64,000 nucleotides of DNA, taken from positions 1-64,000 of the forward strand of contig CACZBK010000011.1 in assembly GCA_902779395.1 (NCBI GenBank). The letters are read 5' to 3'. Both the position numbers and the translations under genes were made by a program. A model generated the notes under the pieces. The model saw nothing but the letters and a program-made list of their open reading frames with translations. It was not told where the DNA came from and searched no databases. Below, in pieces: positions 26,098-34,900 of the stretch. The stretch comes from an uncultured Lachnospiraceae bacterium. Its GTDB lineage: Bacteria; Bacillota; Clostridia; Lachnospirales; Lachnospiraceae. The first letter of the stretch is position 1. Every line of letters starts with the position of its first letter.

Positions 26098-27218
26098 GAA
26101 AGCCTCCCTTTAAAATCATCATAGCCGAAGCGCTTTATCAGCTCATAAGCCCCGTCTGCATGCAAAAGGCCTATGTCCGGCAGCGGCATGCCGTTAAAGG
26201 TATTATTCTTGACCATTGAATATATGGCCATATCTTCAAATACCAGACGGTCTCCGGTATTTAACGCTTCATCGAAGCTGTAATCTCCTATTACATCTCC
26301 GGCCAGGCAGGTGCGCGACGCCAGACGGTATGTATGTGCTTTTTCCCCGCTCTTTCCCGCTCCCATAAGCGGCGGGCGGTAAGGCATCTCCAGCACATCC
26401 GGCATATGGCAGGCTGCCGATGCATCAAGTATCGCTATGTCCATACCGTTATGAACGATATCCATCACCTCGCAGACAAGATACCCGGAATTTAAAGCCA
26501 CGGCTTCGCCCGGCTCAAGATACACTTCCGTACCATATTTGGCCTTAAAATCCTTTATCAGCTTTATCAGCAGTTCCCTGTCATAATCATCCCTTGTGAT
26601 ATGATGACCGCCTCCGAAGTTGACCCACTTAAGAGACGCTAAATATCTGCCGAACTTTTCTTCAAAAGCTTTAAGCGTAAGCTCTAACGCATCCGCATTC
26701 TGCTCACAGAGAGTATGAAAATGCAGCCCGTCGATCACCTCAAGCACAGACTCATCAAAATCCTCTATGCGCACCCCCAGCCTTGAAAACGCGGCGCAGG
26801 GATCGTAGATCGCAGTATCCTGAGTCGAGCACTCGGGATTGACTCTTAATCCTATGCTTAAGTCCCTGCATTTATCTGCGTGCTTTTTAAGCTGGGCAAC
26901 GGAATTAAAAACTATATGATCGGCTATGTGTGCGATCTCAGCTATTTCTTCATCCTTAAATGCAGGCGCATATACATGCACTTCTTTCCCGAAGCATTCC
27001 CGCCCCAGCTTTGCTTCATACAGCCCGCTTGCAGTACTGCCGTCAAGCGTCTTTGACAGCAGCGGATATACGCAAAACATGGAGAAAGCTTTCTGGGCCA
27101 GCAGTATCCTGCAGCCGGCCCTTTCTTTCACTTCCTCCAATATCTTAAGATTCTTTATGAGTGCCGCCTCATCCACCACATAGGCCGGCGTTTTTATATT
27201 CTTAAATACTTCTGACAT
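26094..27218 (-). CDS. nspC: Carboxynorspermidine/carboxyspermidine decarboxylase
   Basis: A 374-residue PLP enzyme of the alanine-racemase/DapDC fold that removes the carboxyl group of carboxyspermidine to give spermidine (or carboxynorspermidine to norspermidine). The PLP lysine is in ILLAQKAFSMFCVYPLL; LDGSTASGLYEAKLGRE, LRVNPECSTQ, WVNFGGGHHITRDDYD and YLEPGEAVALNSGYLVCEVM are family marks. Its first base overlaps the last base of the CASDH gene, so it is coupled to the enzyme that makes its substrate. Symbol by homology; putrescine supply in this operon suggests spermidine as product. Confidence 0.95.
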   Translation of the reverse strand: MSEVFKNIKTPAYVVDEAALIKNLKILEEVKERAGCRILLAQKAFSMFCVYPLLSKTLDGSTASGLYEAKLGRECFGKEVHVYAPAFKDEEIAEIAHIADHIVFNSVAQLKKHADKCRDLSIGLRVNPECSTQDTAIYDPCAAFSRLGVRIEDFDESVLEVIDGLHFHTLCEQNADALELTLKAFEEKFGRYLASLKWVNFGGGHHITRDDYDRELLIKLIKDFKAKYGTEVYLEPGEAVALNSGYLVCEVMDIVHNGMDIAILDASAACHMPDVLEMPYRPPLMGAGKSGEKAHTYRLASRTCLAGDVIGDYSFDEALNTGDRLVFEDMAIYSMVKNNTFNGMPLPDIGLLHADGAYELIKRFGYDDFKGRLS

Positions 27219-28471
27219 CAGTCTACCGGTACGGGGTTTTCATCCACCACCCAGGGAAGGCCGTATCTGTTAAGAGCTTCCATATAAGGATCCGGATCAA
27301 ACTCTTCCACGTTGAATACGCCGGGGCCTTTCCAGGTCCCGCCCGCGATCATAGCAGTTCCTATCATTGCAGGCACGCCTGTGGTGTAGCTTACCGCCTG
27401 GGCACCTGTCTCCTTATAACTCTCCTGATGATCACATACATTATAGATATAGATTGTCTTTTCCTTTCCATCCTTTATTCCCTTAAAGATACAGCCTATG
27501 TTGGTCTTGCCGACTGTACGCGGACCTAAGGATGCAGGATCGGGAAGCAGGGCTTTAAGGAACTTGATAGGTACTATCTCATGCCCTTCAAATTCAACGG
27601 GGGTAGTTCCCAGCATTCCCACATTCTGCAGGCAGTTCATATGCATCAGATAGCTCTGTCCGAAGGTCATAAAGAAACGTATCCTCTTTATTCCCGGTAT
27701 ATTCTTAGCCAGTGACTCTATCTCTTCATGATGCAGCAGATACATATCCTTCTTTCCCACCTGGGCAAAGTCATACTCTCTCTTTATCTCCATGGGCTTA
27801 GTTTCTACCCAGTGGCCGTCTTCCCAGTACGATCCGTTAGCCGACACCTCACGCAGGTTTATCTCGGGATTAAAGTTGGTCGCAAACGGATAACCGTGGT
27901 CACCGCCGTTGCAGTCCAGGATATCTATATAGTTTATCTCATCAAAATAATGCTTAAGCGCATATGCGGAATAAACCTGGGTAACGCCCGGATCAAAGCC
28001 TGTTCCCAGTAGCGCGGTAAGCCCTGCTTTCTTAAACTTCTCATCATAAGCCCACTGCCAGCTGTAATCAAAGTATGCCGTAAACCCTTTCTCTTTGCAG
28101 CGCTTTTCGTATACAGCCCTCCACTGAGGATCATCGGTATCCTCGGCTTCATAGTTTGCGGTATCGACATAATTGGCACCGCATTCAAGGCAGGCATCCA
28201 TGATCACCAGATCCTGGTAAGGCAGCGCCACGTTAAGTACCGTATGGGGCTTAAACTCTTTCATTAGCGCACACAGGGATTCAAAACTGTCTGCATCCAC
28301 CGTAGCCGTGCTGAGCTTCGCATTTGTCTTATCTTTAAGCTTTGCCACCAGCGCATCACATTTCGACACAGTCCTGCTGGCTATGCATATCTCCGTAAAC
28401 ACGGGATTCTCGCAGCATTTATGGATCGCTACGGTAGCCACTCCTCCGCAGCCTATTACCAAAAGTTTCAT
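27218..28471 (-). CDS. Carboxyspermidine dehydrogenase (saccharopine dehydrogenase family)
   Basis: A 417-residue protein with an N-terminal Rossmann motif (LLVIGCGGVATVAIHKCCE) and the body of the saccharopine dehydrogenase/carboxynorspermidine synthase family (YVDTANYEAEDTDDPQW, TALLGTGFDPGVTQVYSAYA, DCNGGDHGYPFATNFNPEIN). Family members in this position condense putrescine with aspartate beta-semialdehyde, using NADPH, to give carboxyspermidine. Start ATG at 28471 follows GGAGGAAATAAGAT and overlaps the speE stop by 4 nt. Placement directly before nspC supports the role over lysine metabolism. Confidence 0.94.
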   Translation of the reverse strand: MKLLVIGCGGVATVAIHKCCENPVFTEICIASRTVSKCDALVAKLKDKTNAKLSTATVDADSFESLCALMKEFKPHTVLNVALPYQDLVIMDACLECGANYVDTANYEAEDTDDPQWRAVYEKRCKEKGFTAYFDYSWQWAYDEKFKKAGLTALLGTGFDPGVTQVYSAYALKHYFDEINYIDILDCNGGDHGYPFATNFNPEINLREVSANGSYWEDGHWVETKPMEIKREYDFAQVGKKDMYLLHHEEIESLAKNIPGIKRIRFFMTFGQSYLMHMNCLQNVGMLGTTPVEFEGHEIVPIKFLKALLPDPASLGPRTVGKTNIGCIFKGIKDGKEKTIYIYNVCDHQESYKETGAQAVSYTTGVPAMIGTAMIAGGTWKGPGVFNVEEFDPDPYMEALNRYGLPWVVDENPVPVD

Positions 28472-29346
28472 ATCTTATTTCCTCCTTTCATTCTGCCCTC
28501 TTCCTCCTCTAAAAGATCCTCAACATATTTGGGGAGCATGAAGGCGCCGGTATGAAGATTCGTTGTATAATACCAGGTTTCTATATTTCTGGCCTTCCAT
28601 CTTGCCGCATTCAGATCCTTAACCGGATGGTATTTCTTGCTGGCAAAGCCAAAAAGCCAGTAACCCGATGTGCTGGTAGGTATATGTGCCTGATACACGC
28701 GGCATATCGGGAAACTTCTGTATGCCTTTCTGTGCATGGCCCTGCAGGCTTCCTCGTCCTCATCGTAAAAAGGACTTCCGTGCTGGTATACCAGGATGCC
28801 GTCATCCTTAAGAGCCTTAAAGCAGGAGCCATAGAATTCCTTGGTAAACAGTCCCGCGGTATGCCCCAGCGGGTCCGTGGAATCACTGATTATCAGATCA
28901 TATTCGTTGCATTTCCCGCGCAGAAAACGCAGGCCGTCCCTGTAATGAAGCTGCACCCTTTTATCGTCAAAGCCGCAGGCCTGATCGGGAAAGTAATCAC
29001 GGCAGGTCTTTACAAACAGCTCATCCGCTTCCACCACATCTATCGATTCTATCTCATCATAATGCCCCAGCTCTCTGGCCACACCGCCGTCGCCGCCGCC
29101 TATGACCAGTACATTTTTTACATTGGGATGCACGGCCATTGGCACATGTACTATCATCTCATCATAGATAAACTCATCTTTATCGGAAAAGATAACGTTT
29201 CCGTCGGAAGTGAGGAAACGTCCGAATTCGATAGAGTCAAACACATCGATCCTCTGAAAATCACTGACAGCGGAAAACAGCTGCTTTTCCACCCTGATCG
29301 ACAGCTTGACATTATCCGTATGCATTTCGGAAAACCAGAAATTCAT
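28468..29346 (-). CDS. speE: Spermidine synthase-type aminopropyltransferase
   Basis: A 292-residue aminopropyltransferase with an N-terminal beta domain (NFWFSEMHTDNVKLSIRVEK) and a Rossmann catalytic domain. Motifs DEFIYDEMIVHVPM, VLVIGGGDGGVARELGHY, VDVVEADELF and ISDSTDPLGHTAGLFTKEFY are present; GPAE of many homologs reads GHTA here. SpeE moves an aminopropyl group from decarboxylated SAM to putrescine. No speD (SAM decarboxylase) occurs in this window, and the next two genes provide a different, SAM-independent way to spermidine. Start at 29346 has AGGAG upstream, 3 nt after the speA stop. Confidence 0.93.
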   Translation of the reverse strand: MNFWFSEMHTDNVKLSIRVEKQLFSAVSDFQRIDVFDSIEFGRFLTSDGNVIFSDKDEFIYDEMIVHVPMAVHPNVKNVLVIGGGDGGVARELGHYDEIESIDVVEADELFVKTCRDYFPDQACGFDDKRVQLHYRDGLRFLRGKCNEYDLIISDSTDPLGHTAGLFTKEFYGSCFKALKDDGILVYQHGSPFYDEDEEACRAMHRKAYRSFPICRVYQAHIPTSTSGYWLFGFASKKYHPVKDLNAARWKARNIETWYYTTNLHTGAFMLPKYVEDLLEEEEGRMKGGNKI

Positions 29347-29349
29347 TTC

Positions 29350-30801
29350 CTACTCCTTTATCACATTAAGCTTCTCAAGCTCACCGTCTTCGGGTCCCTG
29401 CATCGAGCAGCCTTTTTCCTTGGAATACAAAGTATAATCGATTATCTCTTTGGTGATCATCTCACCCGGCGCTAAGATCGGTATCCCGGGAGGATAACAC
29501 ATGACAAATTCCCCGCAGATGCGTCCCACAGTCTCCCTTATGGGTATCTGTTCCTTTTCCGCATAAAACGCACGCTGGGGTGTAGTGGCCACGATAGGCG
29601 TGATGTATTCGGCGTTATGCATGGTGGAAACCGGCTTTGACCAAAGCCTCTTTATATCCTCCAGCGCTCCCACCAGCCTTTCTATCTCCTGTATCCTGTC
29701 ACCGATGGAGATATAGGCCAGGATATTTCCTATATCGCCGAATTCTATCTGTATATCATATTCGTCACGCAGAAGGTCATACACCTCTATACCGGTCAGT
29801 CCGATATCACGCGTGTATACCGAAAGCTTAGTGACGTCGTAATCATAGATACTGCTGTTATTTACCAGTTCCTTACCGTAAGCATAATAGCCTCCGATGG
29901 AATTGATCTCGCTTCTTGCATATTCTGCAAGATTCTTCACCTTCTCAAAAGATTCATTGCCGCGCAGTGCCAGATTCCTTCGGGATATATCAAGGCTCGA
30001 AAGCAGCAGATAGCTTGCGGAAGTAGTCTGCGTAAGATTGATTATCTGCTCTACATAGCGGCTGTTCACATTGGGCCCCAGCAACAGAATGGAGCTCTGC
30101 GTCAGGCTTCCTCCGGATTTATGCATGGAAACGGCAGCCATATCCGCTCCGGTCTCCATTGCCGATACCGGGAGCGAATCATTAAAATATAGATGAGTAC
30201 CGTGCGCCTCATCCACAAGTGCGAGCATATTATGTTCATGCGCCAGCTTTACTATTGAACGCAGATCCGAGCAGATGCCGTAATAGGTAGGATTGTTTAC
30301 AAATACCGCTGTAGCATCTGGATGCTCTTTGATCGCACGTTCAACCTGTTCGAGCTCCATGCCCAGAGCTATACCTATATGATTATCCACCTCGGGATTA
30401 ACATACACCGGTTCTGCTCCGCAGAGTACCAGCGCATTAATAACGCTTTTATGCACATTACGCGGAAGGATGATCTTATCCCCGGCCTTGCAGGCGCTCA
30501 GCACCATACTCTGCACCGCGGAAGTGGTCCCGCCCACCATAAAATAAGCCTGCGCCGCGCCAAAAGCTTCTGCCGCCAGCTTCTCAGCCTCATATATTAC
30601 CGATACAGGATGACACAGGTTATCAAGGGGTTTCATTGAATTGACATCCAGACTGACACACTTCTCACCTAAAAGTGTTACCAGCTCCGGATTACCTCTT
30701 CCTCTCTTATGTCCCGGCACATCAAAGGGTACCACCCTCTGTTTCCTGAACCGTTCCAGCGCCTCATAAAGCGGCGCCGATCTCTGCTTTTCCATATCCA
30801 T
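29350..30801 (-). CDS. speA: Arginine (Orn/Lys/Arg) decarboxylase
   Basis: A 483-residue fold-type I PLP decarboxylase, of the short form found in Bacillus SpeA. Key stretches are VPFDVPGHKRGRGNPE, the substrate-binding MVGGTTSAVQSMVLSACKAG, LVDEAHGTHLYF and the PLP lysine in VSMHKSGGSLTQSS. Presence of aguA and aguB in the same operon argues that it makes agmatine from arginine rather than cadaverine from lysine. Start at 30801, with a second ATG at 30795; GAGG lies about 10 nt upstream of the first. It leads the operon and has a TATAAT box (30846-30851) about 45 nt upstream. Confidence 0.93.
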   Translation of the reverse strand: MDMEKQRSAPLYEALERFRKQRVVPFDVPGHKRGRGNPELVTLLGEKCVSLDVNSMKPLDNLCHPVSVIYEAEKLAAEAFGAAQAYFMVGGTTSAVQSMVLSACKAGDKIILPRNVHKSVINALVLCGAEPVYVNPEVDNHIGIALGMELEQVERAIKEHPDATAVFVNNPTYYGICSDLRSIVKLAHEHNMLALVDEAHGTHLYFNDSLPVSAMETGADMAAVSMHKSGGSLTQSSILLLGPNVNSRYVEQIINLTQTTSASYLLLSSLDISRRNLALRGNESFEKVKNLAEYARSEINSIGGYYAYGKELVNNSSIYDYDVTKLSVYTRDIGLTGIEVYDLLRDEYDIQIEFGDIGNILAYISIGDRIQEIERLVGALEDIKRLWSKPVSTMHNAEYITPIVATTPQRAFYAEKEQIPIRETVGRICGEFVMCYPPGIPILAPGEMITKEIIDYTLYSKEKGCSMQGPEDGELEKLNVIKE

Positions 30802-30845
30802 ATCTTCAAGACCTCAATAGGCTATAAAATACCATAATCCCTGCG

Positions 30846-30851
30846 ATTATA
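30846..30851 (-). promoter_or_regulatory. Candidate -10 box of the polyamine operon
   Basis: A TGTATAAT sequence (extended -10, minus strand) 45 nt before speA. No convincing -35 box is seen at 16-18 nt. The rest of the gap 30802-30945 holds a perfect 10-bp palindrome TCCTGCAGGA but no gene. Confidence 0.45.
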
Positions 30852-30945
30852 CAAGAAGATTTCACGGTGTACGGGGCAGCTGCACATTTAGTGCCGGCAA
30901 TGCTCCTGCAGGATAATCGCGAGGCCGCAGTATGCCAGTCTCCTG

Positions 30946-31950
30946 TCATGCTTTACCTGTAAGCATCATTTCAGCCAGTTTCCTTGTTTTCGCCGTCTTC
31001 ATACGTATCACAACCTTTGTTTCAGACGGGTAATTATTTATTGCAAGCGCAGCCGACTTCTTCATCATCTTTACCAGATTAGGCTCGGGCTCCTGAGCAC
31101 AGTCAAAAAGATATTCGGGCCAGAGACTGCCATCCTCGTCCTTATGGATCAGGAATAATCCGCTCACCTCACCGTCCGTGATCACGCAGGAAGATATCTG
31201 CAGATCATACCACCCCGGTCCCAGCTTAAGAGGATCCCCTTCATAGGCATCATAGCCGTGTTTCTCAAGGCACCTTCTGACAGCCTGTTCAAAATCCTGC
31301 AGAGTAAGATCACCTAATGCAGTAACTGCTCTGTCCTTCTTTCCATTCCAGGCCGCACAGACATCTGCGATAACCGCCATAGTGACCACCATATCTCCTT
31401 TTTCTGCCTTTCTCTTCGATCTGTTATCTCCATTAATAACCGAAAGAAACTCTTCTTCATCTTCATCATTTACGTAAAGCAGCTTATCGATTATGCCGTA
31501 AGGCAATTCCTTCTCTGCTTCATTACTTTCATATACCTCTGACCTGAACAGTTTTTTGCATCTGCCGGATGCGTTTTCATCGCGATAAAAGCCGTTAAAC
31601 CTTAAGAACTCCTCTCCACCCTTGCAGACAAGATCAATACCATATTCATCGGGCAGGCATGCACATACATAATTTTTGCCGCTTTCGCGCGCCAGATCAA
31701 ATACTGTCTCCAGCAGTTCATCGCCTATTTCCAGTCCCCTGTATCGATGTTCCACATATATCCAGTTTATCAGCAGTTCATTTTCATTCAAAGTAAATAC
31801 CAAAAGTCCGGCGGGCATTTCTACGTTTTTTTCTCTCATTACCGCCCCCAGACAGACTGCACCATTTTTGCACTCCCTGCCCATGATATTAAACGGATCC
31901 AGCGCTGAAAAATACTCTCTGTTTTCCTCTTTTAATCCGACTATTTTCAT
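30946..31950 (-). CDS. GNAT-domain protein, 334 residues
   Basis: The N-terminal part (about 1-110) looks like a GNAT N-acetyltransferase: NELLINWIYVEHRYRGLEIG gives the beta4 strand and the acetyl-CoA loop (YRGLEIGDELLETVFDLA). The remaining 220 residues are unassigned and contain a central charged linker (DEDEEEFLSVINGDNRSKRK) and a C-terminal globular region (HGYDAYEGDPLKLGPGWYDL). The gene starts 3 nt after the stop of the giant ADCK-like gene, with GAGGATTGATCA as its ribosome binding site, so the two are co-expressed. Whether it acetylates a protein, perhaps its neighbour, is unknown. Confidence 0.75.
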   Translation of the reverse strand: MKIVGLKEENREYFSALDPFNIMGRECKNGAVCLGAVMREKNVEMPAGLLVFTLNENELLINWIYVEHRYRGLEIGDELLETVFDLARESGKNYVCACLPDEYGIDLVCKGGEEFLRFNGFYRDENASGRCKKLFRSEVYESNEAEKELPYGIIDKLLYVNDEDEEEFLSVINGDNRSKRKAEKGDMVVTMAVIADVCAAWNGKKDRAVTALGDLTLQDFEQAVRRCLEKHGYDAYEGDPLKLGPGWYDLQISSCVITDGEVSGLFLIHKDEDGSLWPEYLFDCAQEPEPNLVKMMKKSAALAINNYPSETKVVIRMKTAKTRKLAEMMLTGKA

Positions 31951-31953
31951 TGA

Positions 31954-34900
31954 TCAATCCTCTTTTTCCTTATACATCTTCCACAACAGCTTAACCGAAG
32001 TGGTCGGATCAAGCCTTAGCAGCATATCTTTCCTCTTCTTTTTCAGGACACCGCCCATTATACAAAGAAAGCTATCAGGCTCCTCATCGCTTACTTCGAT
32101 CTTTTCTTTATTATCGGCATTTTCATCTATACCGGCCTCAATTTCCTTGAAAGTCTGTATCTGTCCCAGCCACAGAAGATCCAGCACCTTTTCATACTGC
32201 TTCGTAAGGGCCTCCATATTGTTATTCAGGCTTTCTTCATTTTTGGTTGCTTCCTGCCAGAGCTTTTTAAGCTCTGCCCCTTCTTTTTTAAGTTCCTCAC
32301 CGTTGAGTTTATTATCCGCACAGCTCAGGATCATATTCTCAATTATATCAAGCTGATTCGCCCTGCTCATAAGAAGCTGTTGCTGCGCATCCCTCCTGTC
32401 ATCTTTCTTGATCTCCGGAAGGAATGACAGCAGATCCTGCTTCCACTCATCCTTATCCTTTTCAAACTCCTTCTGTTTTTGCGGCACGATATCTTTCAGA
32501 TACTGTTGATAAAGCGCATCCTCCATGGTTTGCAGGTCATCAGGTAAAACTGTTCCTCCATCAACAGCATCATAATACTCTCTCAGTTTCCGGTCCGCTT
32601 CCTTCGATTCTGCAACAAGTTCAGCGTTTTCGCATTCCGGATGGGCTTTCTTTATTCTCTCCTTCAACTCATTCAGGGATTTGGGAACTCCTCCTTTAAG
32701 GACCGGGTCCGTGGCTAAGGTAAGATTCCTACTAGCATCGTCATAATCAGGTAAATTTACGAAGATTGTTTCCAACGCATCTAAAATATATTTTACAAGG
32801 TCACTCCTCGCCGCGTTATCTTTATTTGCTTCCTTGATGGCATCAAGCTCATTAAATGCATCATCAGGGAAACCCTCCAGTTCGGCTTTTTCAAGATTAC
32901 GCTTACCACTCAGCAGATCATCGATCTTCTTAAGTTCTTCCTCAAGCAAATCCTCTTGTGCTACAGGTCTGAAGCCAAGATTGTCCGTTACAAAAGCGCG
33001 GTATCTTTTATCTCTGATCAGTTCCTTAAAAAATTCCTCGGACGGACATTCCCTTTCGACAAGATACCTTCGCGCCTCCTGTTTTCTGTAATAGGCGGAT
33101 CTTTTCCTGTACTCAGTCTTGTATTTTGCCACCGGATCTTTTTTAACATATTTCTCTGTGCAGGCAAACTCTCCGCTAAGCTGGCTCACATTATTGCGAA
33201 GCGCCAATAATGTGTTATTCATATTGTCTAATGTATTCTGCATACGCATCTGGCATGAGGAAAAGTTTGCTATGGTAGGCGGCAGCTCAAGTCCCAGCTC
33301 CTGCGCCCTTATAAGTGCAGCCGCAATACGTTCGGCAGGTTTCTTTTCATCACCCATGCTCATTATTTCCTTGAAAAGAAGGGTCAGCTCCTCCCTTTTT
33401 TCCTGATAAACCTCTTCCGGTGTATTCTCCAAAAGCTGATGAAAGCCGTGTCTGAACCTCTCTACATCCCCCATGGTAGCCGCTATCATCATCTTAGTGA
33501 TATGCTTCTGCTGCTGCGAAGTAAGCATGGTAGCATTACCGAAGTCGATCACGGTAACTCCCTTATTGCTGATCATGATATTTCCGGCATGCAGATCTCC
33601 ATGATAATATCCCTTTTCAAACACTCCCTGGGTCACCCATTTTTCCGCCAGTTGTGCTAAAGCGCGGGTACGTAATTCTGCATCCTTAAGCATTTCTCCC
33701 AGTTCTTTTTGAACCTGTTCCAGCTTCTCAAGCTGATCAGGTTTTAGATTCGTTTTTAAAACATAGGATCCATCCTTATTCTTTTTAGGGATCTTTTTTC
33801 CGGTTTCATTCCCGTTCTTATCCTTTTCATTTTCCTGTATGCAGAACTCCCCCAAAAGTTCCTGCATTTTTTCTTCTATCCCGTTCATGTATCTCTTTAC
33901 AGTCTGCTTTCCGGCTATTTCCATCATGCAGGTATCCGTGGTAGGCGACACTATATCGGAAAGTTTCATTGAATCACAAAGATTTTCCTTTCCCTCAAGC
34001 GCTTTGTCATATATCTGTCCTTCCTTGCAGTTTTGCGCCTCTATGGTCAGATCCAGTTCTTCTTCGATCCTCTGGAGATTACCGAGATAAGTGGCTTCCA
34101 TACCGCCTTTCTGGCCTTTTCTTCGCATTTCCTCCACTTCGTTTCTGGTCTTGCCTTCCGCATCCGTCATTCTGGCGGCCTCGAGCATCACGTCTTTTTC
34201 ACGCATCATGCGGTTACGGACATCGGGACGCAGCAGCTTTATAACCACATCCTTCTTGCCTTCTTTCATTTTGGGCCCGTAGATAGTACACAAAAAAGCC
34301 TGTCCCACAGATGCCGCACCCAGGGATTTCTTTACCTCAATTTTAGTTATCTGTTTATTACTGCGTTTTTTGATAGCATCCAGATGCGCCATCACCACTT
34401 CATCGGGTATTGATGCTAACGAATCCTGCGTATCTTCAACGGCTTTTTTCAATCCGTCGGGAAGACCGGACTTGGGAAGTCCCTGGAGCATTTTCTGAAA
34501 CAGCGGCCCGGCTCCTTTGAACATTCCGCCAAGGAACCCGCTCATTGCGGAAAGCTTTTGCTCTTTTGACAGATTTTCCCTCTCCTCTTCGGTCATAGAC
34601 GGCACAGGATCTGAATTTCTGAAGGCACTGGCCAGCATCGATCTTTTATCAAGAACAGGCACGCTCTTAAAATAAGTTTTAAACACATTTTTCATAAACA
34701 GGGACTGACCCTTTTCTCCGCCCTTAGCCGCATTTTCAATGATCTTATCCAGTTCCTTTGCTGAATCTTTGGGCATCGCATTCTCAAAATCTTTTAAACT
34801 TCGTTCATTCGTTCGGATTTCGTTCCTATACCTTCCTATCAGGACTCGTAAGTCACCTATTTCATTATCGTATGCAGCGATTTCTCCGTCAGACATAACT

